Assembly: GCA_963995525.1 (NCBI GenBank)
Contig: OZ023209.1
Span: 7,813,381-7,877,380 of the forward strand
Source: Escarpia spicata
Taxonomy: Eukaryota; Annelida; Polychaeta; Sabellida; Siboglinidae
Direction: 5' to 3'
DNA: 64,000 nucleotides
Part shown: piece after piece, positions 1 to 18,100 of the stretch
How positions within the stretch are numbered: the first letter of the stretch is position 1
How the letters are laid out: the number at the start of each line of letters is the position of its first letter
The notes under the pieces: generated by a model
Database searches by the model: none
What the model was told of the DNA's origin: nothing
The model's input: the letters and a program-made list of their open reading frames with translations, nothing else
Position numbers and translations under genes: made by a program

Positions 1-725
1 ACGACATGCCTTACACACTACAGACTACAAACTACAAACAACGACATGCCTTACACACCACAGACTACAAACTACAAACAACGACATGCCTTACACATCA
101 CAGACTACAAACTACAAACAACGACATGCCTTACACACCAGAGACTACAACCTACAAACAACGACATGCCTTACACACCACAGACTACAAACTACAAACA
201 ACGACATGCCTTACACACCACAGACTACAACCTACAAACAACGACAAGCCTTACACACCACAGACTACAAACTACAAACAACGACATGCCTTACACACCA
301 CAGATTACAAACTACAAACAACGACATGCCTTACACACTACAGACTACAACCTACAAACAACGACATGCCTTACACATCACAGACTACAAACTACAAACA
401 ATGACATGCCTTACACACTACAGACTACAAACTACAAACAACGACATGCCTTACACACCACAGTTTACAACCTACAAACAACGACAAGCCTTACACATCA
501 CAGACTACAAACTACAAACAACGACATGCCTTACACACCACAGACTACAAACTACAAACAACGACATGCCTTACACATCACAGACTACAAACTACAAACT
601 ACGACAAGCCTTACACACTACAGACTACAAACTACAAACAACGACATGCCTTACACACTACAGACTACAAACTACAAACAACGACATGCCTTACACATCA
701 CAGACTACAAACTACAAACAATGCC

Positions 726-3700
726 ATGCCTTACACACTACAGACTACAAACTACAAACAACGACATGCCTTACACACCACAGACTACAACCTACAAACG
801 ACGACAAGCCTTACACACCACAGACTACAAACTACAAACAACGACATGCCTTACACACCACAGACTACAAACTACAAACAACGACATGCCTTACACACCA
901 CAGACTACAACCTACAAACAACGACAAGCCTTACACACCACATACTACAACCTACAAACAACGACATACCTTACACACCACAGACTACAAACTACAAACA
1001 ACGACATGCCTTACACACTACAGACTACAAACTACAAACAACGACATGCCTTACACACTACAGACTACAAACAACGACATGCCTTACACACCACAGACTA
1101 CAAACTACAAACAACGACATGCCTTACACATCACAGACTACAAACTACAAACAACGACATGCCTTACACACCAAAGACTACAACCTACAAACAACGACAT
1201 GCCTTACACACCACAGACTACAAACTACAAACAACGACATGCCTTTCACACCACAGACTACAACCTACAAACAACGACAAGCCTTACACACCACAGACTA
1301 CAAACTACAAACAACGACATGCCTTACACACCACAGAATACAAACTACAAACAACGACATGCCTTACACACTACAGACTACAACCTACAAACAACGACAT
1401 GCCTTACACATCACAGACTACAAACTACAAACAATGACATGCCTTACACACTACAGACTACAAACTACAAACAACGACATGACTTACACACCACAGTTTA
1501 CAACCTACAAACAACGACAAGCCTTACACATCACAGACTACAAACTACAAACAACGACATGCCTTACACACCACAGACTACAAACTACAAACAACGACAT
1601 GCCTTACACATCACAGACTACAAACTACAAACAACGACAAGCCTTACACACTACAGACTACAAACTACAAACAACGACATGCCTTACACACCACAGTCTA
1701 CAAACTACAAACAACGACAAGCCTTACACATCACAGACTACAAACTACAAACAACGACATGCCTTACACACCACAGACTACAACCTACAAACAACGACAA
1801 GCCTTACACACCACAGACTACAAACTACAAACAACGACATGCCTTACAAACCACAGACTACAAACTACAAACAACGACATGCCTTACACACCACAGACTA
1901 CAAACTACAAACAACGACATGCCTTACACACTACAGACTACAAACTACAAACAACGACATGCCTTACACATCACAGACTACAAACTACAAACAATGCCAT
2001 GCCTTACACACTACAGACTACAAACTACAAACAACGACATGCCTTACACACCACAGACTACAACCTACAAACGACGACAAGCCTTACACACCACAGACTA
2101 CAAACTACAAACAACGACATGCCTTACACACCACAGAGTACAACCTACAAACAACGACAAGCCTTACACACCACAGACTACAACCTACAAACAACGACAT
2201 GCCTTACACACCACAGACTACAACCTACAAACAACGACATGCCTTACACACCACAGACTACAAACTACAAACAACGACATGCCTTACACACTACAGACTA
2301 CAAACTACAAACAACGACATGCCTTACACACCACAGACTACAAACTACAAACAACGACATGCCTTACACATCACAGACTACAAACTACAAACAACGACAT
2401 GCCTTACACACCACAGACTACAACCTACAAACAACGACATGCCTTACACACCACAGACTACAAACTACAAACAACGACAAGCCTTACACATCACAGACTA
2501 CAAACTACAAACAACGACATGCCTTACACACCACAGACTACAACCTACAAACAACGACATGCCTTACACATCACAGACTACAAACTACAAACAACGACAA
2601 GCCTTACACACCACAGACTACAAACTACAAACAACGACATGCCTTACACATCACAGACTACAAACTACAAACAACGACATGCCTTACACACCACAGACTA
2701 CAAACTACAAACAACGACATGCCTTACACATCACAGACTACAAACTACAAACAACGACATGCCTTACACACCACAGACTACAACCTACAAACAACGACAT
2801 GCCTTACACACCACAGACTACAACCTACAAACAACGACAAGCCTTACACACCACAGACTACAAACTACAAACAACGACATGCCTTACACACTAGAGACTA
2901 CAAACTACAAACAACGACATGCCTTACACATCACAGACTACAAACTACAAACAATGCCATGCCTTACACACTACAGACTACAAACTACAAACAACGACAT
3001 GCCTTACACACCACAGACTACAACCTACAAACGACGACAAGCCTTACACACCACAGACTACAAACTACAAACAACGACATGCCTTACACACCACAGACTA
3101 CAAACTACAAACAACGACATGCCTTACACACTACAGACTACAAACTACAAACAACGACATGCCTTACACACTACAGACTTCAAACTACAAACAACGACAT
3201 GCCTTACACACCACAGACTACAACCTACAAACAACGACAAGCCTTACACACCACAGACTACAACCTACAAACAACGACATGCCTTACACACCACAGACTA
3301 CAAACTACAAACAACGACATGCCTTACACACTACAGACTACAAACTACAAACAACGACATGCCTTACACACTACAGACTACAAACTACAAACAACGACAT
3401 GCCTTATACACCACAGACGACAAACTACAAACAACGACATGCCTTACACATCACAGACTACAAACTACAAACAACGACATGCCTTACACACCACAGACTA
3501 CAACCTACAAACAACGACATGCCTTACACACCACAGACTACAAACAACGACATGCCTTACACACCACAGACTACAACCTACAAACAACGACAAGCCTTAC
3601 ACACCACAGACTACAAACTACAAACAACGACATGCCTTACACACCACAGATTACAAACTACAAACAACGACATGCCTTACACACTACAGACTACAACCTA

Positions 3701-6700
3701 CAAACAACGACATGCCTTACACATCACAGACTACAATCTACAAACAATGACATGCCTTACACACTACAGACTACAAACTACAAACAACGACATGCCTTAC
3801 ACACCACAGTTTACAACCTACAAACAACGACAAGCCTTACACATCACAGACTACAAACTACAAACAACGACATGCCTTACACACCACAGACTACAAACTA
3901 CAAACAACGACATGCCTTACACATCACAGACTACAAACTACAAACAACGACAAGCCTAACACACTACAGACTACAAACTACAAACAACGACATGCCTTAC
4001 ACACCACAGTCTACAACCTACAAACAACGACAAACCTTACACATCACAGACTACAAACTACAAACAACGACATGCCTTACACACCACAGACTACAACCTA
4101 CAAACAACGACAAGCCTTACACACCACAGACTACAAACTACAAACAACGACATGCCTTACAAACCACAGACTACAAACTACAAACAACGACATGCCTTAC
4201 ACACCACAGACTACAAACTACAAACAACGACATGCCTTACACACTACAGACTACAAACTACAAACAACGACATGCCTTACACATCACAGACTACAAACTA
4301 CAAACAATGCCATGCCTTACACACTACAGACTACAAACTACAAACAACGACATGCCTTACACACCACAGACTACAACCTACAAACGACGACAAGCCTTAC
4401 ACACCACAGACTACAAACTACAAACAACGACATGCCATACACACCACAGACTACAAACTACAAACAACGACATGCCTTACACACCACAGACTACAACCTA
4501 CAAACAACGACAAGCCTTACACACCACAGACTACAACCTACAAACAACGACATGCCTTACACACCACAGACTACAACCTACAAACAACGACATGCCTTAC
4601 AGACCACAGACTACAAACTACAAACAACGACATGCCTTACACACTACAGACTACAAACTACAAACAACGACATGCCTTACACACTACAGACTACAAACTA
4701 CAAACAACGACATGCCTTACACACCACAGACTACAAACTACAAACAACGACATGCCTTACACATCACAGACTACAAACTACAAACAACGACATGCCTTAC
4801 ACACCAGAGACTACAACCTACAAACAACGACATGCCTTACACACCACAGACTACAAACTACAAACAACGACATGCCTTACACACCACAGACTACAACCTA
4901 CAAACAACGACAAGCCTTACACACCACAGACTACAAACTACAAACAACGACATGCCTTACACACCACAGATTACAAACTACAAACAACGACATGCCTTAC
5001 ACACTACAGACTACAACCTACAAACAACGACATGCCTTACACATCACAGACTACAAACTACAAACAATGACATGCCTTACACACTACAGACTACAAACTA
5101 CAAACAACGACATGCCTTACACACCACAGTTTACAACCTACAAACAACGACAAGCCTTACACATCACAGACTACAAACTACAAACAACGACATGCCTTAC
5201 ACACCACAGACTACAAACTACAAACAACGACATGCCTTACACATCACAGACTACAAACTACAAACAACGACAAGCCTTACACACTACAGACTACAAACTA
5301 CAAACAACGACATGCCTTACACACTACAGACTACAAACTACAAACAACGACATGCCTTACACATCACAGACTACAAACTACAAACAATGCCATGCCTTAC
5401 ACACTACAGACTACAAACTACAAACAACGACATGCCTTACACACCACAGACTACAACCTACAAACGACGACAAGCCTTACACACCACAGACTACAAACTA
5501 CAAACAACGACATGCCTTACACACCACAGACTACAAACTACAAACAACGACATGCCTTACACACCACAGACTACAACCTACAAACAACGACAAGCCTTAC
5601 ACACCACATACTACAACCTACAAACAACGACATACCTTACACACCACAGACTACAAACTACAAACAACGACATGCCTTACACACTACAGACTACAAACTA
5701 CAAACAACGACATGCCTTACACACTACAGACTACAAACAACGACATGCCTTACACACCACAGACTACAAACTACAAACAACGACATGCCTTACACATCAC
5801 AGACTACAAACTACAAACAACGACATGCCTTACACACCAAAGACTACAACCTACAAACAACGACATGCCTTACACACCACAGACTACAAACTACAAACAA
5901 CGACATGCCTTTCACACCACAGACTACAACCTACAAACAACGACAAGCCTTACACACCACAGACTACAAACTACAAACAACGACATGCCTTACACACCAC
6001 AGAATACAAACTACAAACAACGACATGCCTTACACACTACAGACTACAACCTACAAACAACGACATGCCTTACACATCACAGACTACAAACTACAAACAA
6101 TGACATGCCTTACACACTACAGACTACAAACTACAAACAACGACATGACTTACACACCACAGTTTACAACCTACAAACAACGACAAGCCTTACACATCAC
6201 AGACTACAAACTACAAACAACGACATGCCTTACACACCACAGACTACAAACTACAAACAACGACATGCCTTACACATCACAGACTACAAACAACGACAAG
6301 CCTTACACACTACAGACTACAAACTACAAACAACGACATGCCTTACACACCACAGTCTACAAACTACAAACAACGACAAGCCTTACACATCACAGACTAC
6401 AAACTACAAACAACGACATGCCTTACACACCACAGACTACAACCTACAAACAACGACAAGCCTTACACACCACAGACTACAACCTACAAACAACGACATG
6501 CCTTACACACCACAGACTACAAACTACAAACAACGACAAGCCTTACACATCACAGACTACAAACTACAAACAACGACATGCCTTACACACCACAGACTAC
6601 AACCTACAAACAACGACATGCCTTACACATCACAGACTACAAACTACAAACAACGACAAGCCTTACACACCACAGACTACAAACTACAAACAACGACATG

Positions 6701-9700
6701 CCTTACACATCACAGACTACAAACTACAAACAACGACATGCCTTACACACCACAGACTACAAACTACAAACAACGACATGCCTTACACATCACAGACTAC
6801 AAACTACAAACAACGACATGCCTTACACACCACAGACTACAACCTACAAACAACGACATGCCTTACACACCACAGACTACAACCTACAAACAACGACAAG
6901 CCTTACACACCACAGACTACAAACTACAAACAACGACATGCCTTACACACTAGAGACTACAAACTACAAACAACGACATGCCTTACACATCACAGACTAC
7001 AAACTACAAACAATGCCATGCCTTACACACTACAGACTACAAACTACAAACAACGACATGCCTTACACACCACAGACTACAACCTACAAACGACGACAAG
7101 CCTTACACACCACAGACTACAAACTACAAACAACGACATGCCTTACACACCACAGACTACAAACTACAAACAACGACATGCCTTACACACTACAGACTAC
7201 AAACTACAAACAACGACATGCCTTACACACTACAGACTTCAAACTACAAACAACGACATGCCTTACACACCACAGACTACAACCTACAAACAACGACAAG
7301 CCTTACACACCACAGACTACAACCTACAAACAACGACATGCCTTACACACCACAGACTACAAACTACAAACAACGACATGCCTTACACACTACAGACTAC
7401 AAACTACAAACAACGACATGCCTTACACACTACAGACTACAAACTACAAACAACGACATGCCTTATACACCACAGACGACAAACTACAAACAACGACATG
7501 CCTTACACATCACAGACTACAAACTACAAACAACGACATGCCTTACACACCACAGACTACAACCTACAAACAACGACATGCCTTACACACCACAGACTAC
7601 AAACAACGACATGCCTTACACACCACAGACTACAACCTACAAACAACGACAAGCCTTACACACCACAGACTACAAACTACAAACAACGACATGCCTTACA
7701 CACCACAGATTACAAACTACAAACAACGACATGCCTTACACACTACAGACTACAACCTACAAACAACGACATGCCTTACACATCACAGACTACAATCTAC
7801 AAACAATGACATGCCTTACACACTACAGACTACAAACTACAAACAACGACATGCCTTACACACCACAGTTTACAACCTACAAACAACGACAAGCCTTACA
7901 CATCACAGACTACAAACTACAAACAACGACATGCCTTACACACCACAGACTACAAACTACAAACAACGACATGCCTTACACATCACAGACTACAAACTAC
8001 AAACAACGACAAGCCTAACACACTACAGACTACAAACTACAAACAACGACATGCCTTACACACCACAGTCTACAACCTACAAACAACGACAAACCTTACA
8101 CATCACAGACTACAAACTACAAACAACGACATGCCTTACACACCACAGACTACAACCTACAAACAACGACAAGCCTTACACACCACAGACTACAAACTAC
8201 AAACAACGACATGCCTTACAAACCACAGACTACAAACTACAAACAACGACATGCCTTACACACCACAGACTACAAACTACAAACAACGACATGCCTTACA
8301 CACTACAGACTACAAACTACAAACAACGACATGCCTTACACATCACAGACTACAAACTACAAACAATGCCATGCCTTACACACTACAGACTACAAACTAC
8401 AAACAACGACATGCCTTACACACCACAGACTACAACCTACAAACGACGACAAGCCTTACACACCACAGACTACAAACTACAAACAACGACATGCCATACA
8501 CACCACAGACTACAAACTACAAACAACGACATGCCTTACACACCACAGACTACAACCTACAAACAACGACAAGCCTTACACACCACAGACTACAACCTAC
8601 AAACAACGACATGCCTTACACACCACAGACTACAACCTACAAACAACGACATGCCTTACAGACCACAGACTACAAACTACAAACAACGACATGCCTTACA
8701 CACTACAGACTACAAACTACAAACAACGACATGCCTTACACACTACAGACTACAAACTACAAACAACGACATGCCTTACACACCACAGACTACAAACTAC
8801 AAACAACGACATGCCTTACACATCACAGACTACAAACTACAAACAACGACATGCCTTACACACCAGAGACTACAACCTACAAACAACGACATGCCTTACA
8901 CACCACAGACTACAAACTACAAACAACGACATGCCTTACACACCACAGACTACAACCTACAAACAACGACATGCCTTACACATCACAGACTACAAACTAC
9001 AAACAATGACATGCCTTACACACTACAGACTACAAACTACAAACAACGACATGCCTTACACACCACAGTTTACAACCTACAAACAACGACAAGCCTTACA
9101 CATCACAGACTACAAACTACAAACAACGACATGCCTTACACACCACAGACTACAAACTACAAACAACGACATGCCTTACACATCACAGACTACAAACTAC
9201 AAACAACGACAAGCCTTACACACTACAGACTACAAACTACAAACAACGACATGCCTTACACACTACAGACTACAAACTACAAACAACGACATGCCTTACA
9301 CATCACAGACTACAAACTACAAACAATGCCATGCCTTACACACTACAGACTACAAACTACAAACAACGACATGCCTTACACACCACAGACTACAACCTAC
9401 AAACGACGACAAGCCTTACACACCACAGACTACAAACTACAAACAACGACATGCCTTACACACCACAGACTACAAACTACAAACAACGACATGCCTTACA
9501 CACCACAGACTACAACCTACAAACAACGACAAGCCTTACACACCACATACTACAACCTACAAACAACGACATACCTTACACACCACAGACTACAAACTAC
9601 AAACAACGACATGCCTTACACACTACAGACTACAAACTACAAACAACGACATGCCTTACACACTACAGACTACAAACAACGACATGCCTTACACACCACA

Positions 9701-12700
9701 GACTACAAACTACAAACAACGACATGCCTTACACATCACAGACTACAAACTACAAACAACGACATGCCTTACACACCAAAGACTACAACCTACAAACAAC
9801 GACATGCCTTACACACCACAGACTACAAACTACAAACAACGACATGCCTTTCACACCACAGACTACAACCTACAAACAACGACAAGCCTTACACACCACA
9901 GACTACAAACTACAAACAACGACATGCCTTACACACCACAGAATACAAACTACAAACAACGACATGCCTTACACACTACAGACTACAACCTACAAACAAC
10001 GACATGCCTTACACATCACAGACTACAAACTACAAACAATGACATGCCTTACACACTACAGACTACAAACTACAAACAACGACATGACTTACACACCACA
10101 GTTTACAACCTACAAACAACGACAAGCCTTACACATCACAGACTACAAACTACAAACAACGACATGCCTTACACACCACAGACTACAAACTACAAACAAC
10201 GACATGCCTTACACATCACAGACTACAAACAACGACAAGCCTTACACACTACAGACTACAAACTACAAACAACGACATGCCTTACACACCACAGTCTACA
10301 AACTACAAACAACGACAAGCCTTACACATCACAGACTACAAACTACAAACAACGACATGCCTTACACACCACAGACTACAACCTACAAACAACGACAAGC
10401 CTTACACACCACAGACTACAAACTACAAACAACGACATGCCTTACAAACCACAGACTACAAACTACAAACAACGACATGCCTTACACACCACAGACTACA
10501 AACTACAAACAACGACATGCCTTACACACTACAGACTACAAACTACAAACAACGACATGCCTTACACATCACAGACTACAAACTACAAACAATGCCATGC
10601 CTTACACACTACAGACTACAAACTACAAACAACGACATGCCTTACACACCACAGACTACAACCTACAAACGACGACAAGCCTTACACACCACAGACTACA
10701 AACTACAAACAACGACATGCCTTACACACCACAGAGTACAACCTACAAACAACGACAAGCCTTACACACCACAGACTACAACCTACAAACAACGACATGC
10801 CTTACACACCACAGACTACAACCTACAAACAACGACATGCCTTACACACCACAGACTACAAACTACAAACAACGACATGCCTTACACACTACAGACTACA
10901 AACTACAAACAACGACATGCCTTACACACCACAGACTACAAACTACAAACAACGACATGCCTTACACATCACAGACTACAAACTACAAACAACGACATGC
11001 CTTACACACCACAGACTACAACCTACAAACAACGACATGCCTTACACACCACAGACTACAAACTACAAACAACGACATGCCTTACACACCAAAGACTACA
11101 ACCTACAAACAACGACATGCCTTACACACCACAGACTACAAACTACAAACAACGACATGCCTTACACACCACAGACTACAACCTACAAACAACGACAAGC
11201 CTTACACACCACAGACTACAAACTACAAACAACGACATGCCTTACACACCACAGATTACAAACTACAAACAACGACATGCCTTACACACTACAGACTACA
11301 ACCTACAAACAACGACATGCCTTACCCATCACAGACTACAAACTACAAACAATGACATGCCTTACACACTACAGACTACAAACTACAAACAACGACATGC
11401 CTTACACACCACAGTTTACAACCTACAAACAACGACAAGCCTTACACATCACAGACTACAAACTACAAACAACGACATGCCTTACACACCACAGACTACA
11501 AACTACAAACAACGACATGCCTTACACACTACAGACTACAAACTACAAACAACGACATGCCTTACACATCACAGACTACAAACTACAAACAATGCCATGC
11601 CTTACACACTACAGACTACAAACTACAAACAACGACATGCCTTACACACCACAGACTACAACCTACAAACGACGACAAGCCTTACACACCACAGACTACA
11701 AACTACAAACAACGACATGCCTTACACACCACAGACTACAACCTACAAACAACGACAAGCCTTACACACCACAGACTACAACCTACAAACAACGATATGC
11801 CTTACACACCACAGACTACAACCTACAAACAACGACATGCCTTACACACCACAGACTACAAACTACAAACAACGACATGCCTTACGCACTACAGACTACA
11901 AACTACAAACAACGACATGCCTTACACACCACAGACTACAAACTACAAACAACGACATGCCTTACACATCACAGACTACAAACTACAAACAATGACATGA
12001 CTTACACACCACAGACTACAACCTACAAACAACGACATGCCTTACACACCACAGACTACAACCTACAAACAACGACATGCCTTACACACCACAGATTACA
12101 AACTACAAACAACGACATGCCTTACACACTACAGACTACAAACTACAAACAACGACATGCCTTACACACCACAGAGTACAACCTACAAACAACGACAAGC
12201 CTTACACACCACAGACTACAACCTACAAACAACGACATGCCTTACACACCACAGACTACAACCTACAAACAACGACATGCCTTACACACCACAGACTACA
12301 AACTACAAACAACGACATGCCTTACACACTACAGACTACAAACTACAAACAACGACATGCCTTACACACCACAGACTACAAACTACAAACAACGACATGC
12401 CTTACACATCACAGACTACAAACTACAAACAACGACATGCCTTACACACCACAGACTACAACCTACAAACAACGACATGCCTTACACACCACAGACTACA
12501 AACTACAAACAACGACAAGCCTTACACATCACAGACTACAAACTACAAACAACGACATGCCTTACACACCACAGACTACAACCTACAAACAACGACAAGC
12601 CTTACACATCACAGACTACAACCTACAAACAACGATATGCCTTACACACCACAGACTACAAACTACAAACAACGACATGCCTTACACATCACAGACTACA

Positions 12701-15100
12701 AACTACAAACAACGACATGCCTTACACACCACAGACTACAACCTACAAACAACGACATGCCTTACACACCACAGACTACAAACTACAAACAACGACATGC
12801 CTTACACACTACAGACTACAACCTACAAACAACGACATGCCTTACACATCACAGACTACAAACTACAAACAATGCCATGCCTTACACACTACAGACTACA
12901 AACTACAAACAACGACATGCCTTACACACCACAGACTACAACCTACAAACGACGACATGCCTTACACACTACAGACTACAACCTACAAACAACGACATGC
13001 CTTACACATCACAGACTACAAACTACAAACAATGACATGCCTTACACACTACAGACTACAAACTACAAACAACGACATGCCTTACACACCACAGTTTACA
13101 ACCTACAAACAACGACAAGCCTTACACATCACAGACTACAAACTACAAACAACGACATGCCTTACACACCACAGACTACAAACTACAAACAACGACATGC
13201 CTTACACATCACAGACTACAAACTACAAACAACGACAAGCCTTACACACTACAGACTACAAACTACAAACAACGACATGCCTTACACACTACAGACTACA
13301 AACTACAAACAACGACATGCCTTACACATCACAGACTACAAACTACAAACAATGCCATGCCTTACACACTACAGACTACAAACTACAAACAACGACATGC
13401 CTTACACACCACAGACTACAACCTACAAACGACGACAAGCCTTACACACCACAGACTACAAACTACAAACAACGACATGCCTTACACACCACAGACTACA
13501 AACTACAAACAACGACATGCCTTACACACCACAGACTACAACCTACAAACAACGACAAGCCTTACACACCACATACTACAACCTACAAACAACGACATAC
13601 CTTACACACCACAGACTACAAACTACAAACAACGACATGCCTTACACACTACAGACTACAAACTACAAACAACGACATGCCTTACACACTACAGACTACA
13701 AACAACGACATGCCTTACACACCACAGACTACAAACTACAAACAACGACATGCCTTACACATCACAGACTACAAACTACAAACAACGACATGCCTTACAC
13801 ACCAAAGACTACAACCTACAAACAACGACATGCCTTACACACCACAGACTACAAACTACAAACAACGACATGCCTTTCACACCACAGACTACAACCTACA
13901 AACAACGACAAGCCTTACACACCACAGACTACAAACTACAAACAACGACATGCCTTACACACCACAGAATACAAACTACAAACAACGACATGCCTTACAC
14001 ACTACAGACTACAACCTACAAACAACGACATGCCTTACACATCACAGACTACAAACTACAAACAATGACATGCCTTACACACTACAGACTACAAACTACA
14101 AACAACGACATGACTTACACACCACAGTTTACAACCTACAAACAACGACAAGCCTTACACATCACAGACTACAAACTACAAACAACGACATGCCTTACAC
14201 ACCACAGACTACAAACTACAAACAACGACATGCCTTACACATCACAGACTACAAACAACGACAAGCCTTACACACTACAGACTACAAACTACAAACAACG
14301 ACATGCCTTACACACCACAGTCTACAAACTACAAACAACGACAAGCCTTACACATCACAGACTACAAACTACAAACAACGACATGCCTTACACACCACAG
14401 ACTACAACCTACAAACAACGACAAGCCTTACACACCACAGACTACAAACTACAAACAACGACATGCCTTACAAACCACAGACTACAAACTACAAACAACG
14501 ACATGCCTTACACACCACAGACTACAAACTACAAACAACGACATGCCTTACACACTACAGACTACAAACTACAAACAACGACATGCCTTACACATCACAG
14601 ACTACAAACTACAAACAATGCCATGCCTTACACACTACAGACTACAAACTACAAACAACGACATGCCTTACACACCACAGACTACAACCTACAAACGACG
14701 ACAAGCCTTACACACCACAGACTACAAACTACAAACAACGACATGCCTTACACACCACAGAGTACAACCTACAAACAACGACAAGCCTTACACACCACAG
14801 ACTACAACCTACAAACAACGACATGCCTTACACACCACAGACTACAACCTACAAACAACGACATGCCTTACACACCACAGACTACAAACTACAAACAACG
14901 ACATGCCTTACACACTACAGACTACAAACTACAAACAACGACATGCCTTACACACCACAGACTACAAACTACAAACAACGACATGCCTTACACATCACAG
15001 ACTACAAACTACAAACAACGACATGCCTTACACACCACAGACTACAACCTACAAACAACGACATGCCTTACACACCACAGACTACAAACTACAAACAACG
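726..15100 (+). repeat. Super-repeat of about 4 kb inside the satellite
   Basis: The same ordered string of monomer variants recurs starting at 726, 5392, 9331 and 13357, spaced 4,666, 3,939 and 4,026 bp. Shared landmarks confirm the register: 33-bp short monomers at 1041, 5707, 9646 and 13672, and a second set at 6260, 10199 and 14225 that keeps the same spacing. The second landmark is missing from the first copy, where the monomer is full length, so that deletion arose after the first copy split off or was lost from it. Homology extends roughly 5,010-6,480 to 8,949-10,419, and about 8,980-11,070 to 13,010-15,100. This is a higher-order repeat of about 100 monomers, with copies of unequal length. 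Confidence 0.85.
2400..8969 (+). repeat. Duplicated satellite segment, offset 4,059 bp
   Basis: About 2.5 kb from near 2,400 to 4,910 recurs at near 6,460 to 8,969. The order of variant monomers is the same, including rare marks such as ACAATCTACAA (3,733 and 7,792), the CAGACTTC monomer (3,175 and 7,234), the CCTAACACAC monomer (3,956 and 8,015) and a 33-bp short monomer (3514 and 7573). The match ends where one copy has ACAAGCC at 4,911 and the other has ACATGCC. This overlaps and extends the super-repeat register of the first 15 kb. Confidence 0.85.
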
Positions 15101-18100
15101 ACAAGCCTTACACATCACAGACTACAAACTACAAACAACGACATGCCTTACACACCACAGACTACAACCTACAAACAACGACATGCCTTACACATCACAG
15201 ACTACAAACTACAAACAACGACAAGCCTTACACACCACAGACTACAAACTACAAACAACGACATGCCTTACACATCACAGACTACAAACTACAAACAACG
15301 ACATGCCTTACACACCACAGACTACAACCTACAAACAACGACATGCCTTACACACCACAGACTACAAACTACAAACAACGACATGCCTTACACACTACAG
15401 ACTACAACCTACAAACAACGACATGCCTTACACATCACAGACTACAAACTACAAACAATGACATGCCTTACACACTACAGACTACAAACTACAAACAACG
15501 ACATGCCTTACAAACCACAGACTACAAACTACAAACAACGACATGCCTTACACACCACAGACTACAAACTACAAACAACGACATGCCTTACACACTACAG
15601 ACTACAACCTACAAACAACGACATGCCTTACACACCACAGACTACAACCTACAAACAACGACAAGCCTTACACACCACAGACTACAACCTACAAACAACG
15701 ACATGCCTTACACACCACAGACTACAAACTACAAACAACGACATGCCTTACACACTACAGACTACAAACTACAAACAACGACATGCCTTACACACTACAG
15801 ACTACAAACTACAAACAACGACATGCCTTACACACCACAGACTACAAACTACAAACAACGACATGCCTTACACACCAAAGACTACAACCTACAAACAACG
15901 ACATGCCTTACACACCACAGACTACAAACTACAAACAACGACATGCCTTACACACCACAGACTACAACCTACAAACAACGACAAGCCTTACACACCACAG
16001 ACTACAAACTACAAACAACGACATGCCTTACACACCACAGATTACAAACTACAAACAACGACATGCCTTACACACTACAGACTACAACCTACAAACAACG
16101 ACATGCCTTACCCATCACAGACTACAAACTACAAACAATGACATGCCTTACACACTACAGACTACAAACTACAAACAACGACATGCCTTACACACCACAG
16201 TTTACAACCTACAAACAACGACAAGCCTTACACATCACAGACTACAAACTACAAACAACGACATGCCTTACACACCACAGACTACAAACTACAAACAACG
16301 ACATGCCTTACACACTACAGACTACAAACTACAAACAACGACATGCCTTACACATCACAGACTACAAACTACAAACAATGCCATGCCTTACACACTACAG
16401 ACTACAAACTACAAACAACGACATGCCTTACACACCACAGACTACAACCTACAAACGACGACAAGCCTTACACACCACAGACTACAAACTACAAACAACG
16501 ACATGCCTTACACACCACAGACTACAACCTACAAACAACGACAAGCCTTACACACCACAGACTACAACCTACAAACAACGATATGCCTTACACACCACAG
16601 ACTACAACCTACAAACAACGACATGCCTTACACACCACAGACTACAAACTACAAACAACGACATGCCTTACGCACTACAGACTACAAACTACAAACAACG
16701 ACATGCCTTACACACCACAGACTACAAACTACAAACAACGACATGCCTTACACATCACAGACTACAAACTACAAACAATGACATGACTTACACACCACAG
16801 ACTACAACCTACAAACAACGACATGCCTTACACACCACAGACTACAACCTACAAACAACGACATGCCTTACACATCACAGACTACAAACTACAAACAACG
16901 ACAAGCCTTACACACCACAGACTACAAACTACAAACAACGACATGCCTTACACACCACAGAGTACAACCTACAAACAACGACAAGCCTTACACACCACAG
17001 ACTACAACCTACAAACAACGACATGCCTTACACACCACAGACTACAACCTACAAACAACGACATGCCTTACACACCACAGACTACAAACTACAAACAACG
17101 ACATGCCTTACACACTACAGACTACAAACTACAAACAACGACATGCCTTACACACCACAGACTACAAACTACAAACAACGACATGCCTTACACATCACAG
17201 ACTACAAACTACAAACAACGACATGCCTTACACACCACAGACTACAACCTACAAACAACGACATGCCTTACACACCACAGACTACAAACTACAAACAACG
17301 ACAAGCCTTACACATCACAGACTACAAACTACAAACAACGACATGCCTTACACACCACAGACTACAACCTACAAACAACGACATGCCTTACACATCACAG
17401 ACTACAAACTACAAACAACGACAAGCCTTACACACCACAGACTACAAACTACAAACAACGACATGCCTTACACATCACAGACTACAAACTACAAACAACG
17501 ACATGCCTTACACACCACAGACTACAACCTACAAACAACGACATGCCTTACACACCACAGACTACAAACTACAAACAACGACATGCCTTACACACTACAG
17601 ACTACAACCTACAAACAACGACATGCCTTACACATCACAGACTACAAACTACAAACAATGACATGCCTTACACACTACAGACTACAAACTACAAACAACG
17701 ACATGCCTTACAAACCACAGACTACAAACTACAAACAACGACATGCCTTACACACCACAGACTACAAACTACAAACAACGACATGCCTTACACACTACAG
17801 ACTACAACCTACAAACAACGACATGCCTTACACACCACAGACTACAACCTACAAACAACGACAAGCCTTACACACCACAGACTACAACCTACAAACAACG
17901 ACATGCCTTACACACCACAGACTACAAACTACAAACAACGACATGCCTTACACACTACAGACTACAAACTACAAACAACGACATGCCTTACACACTACAG
18001 ACTACAAACTACAAACAACGACATGCCTTACACACCACAGACTACAAACTACAAACAACGACATGCCTTACACATCACAGACTACAAACTACAAACAACG

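Noticed and set aside
86..6103. Giant repetitive proteins in the satellite (this frame of 2,005 codons, others up to 3,078)
   Set aside because: All three forward frames are open and encode the same permuted repeat, frames overlap fully, stops arise by ordinary monomer variants, and there is no splice, promoter or codon signal.
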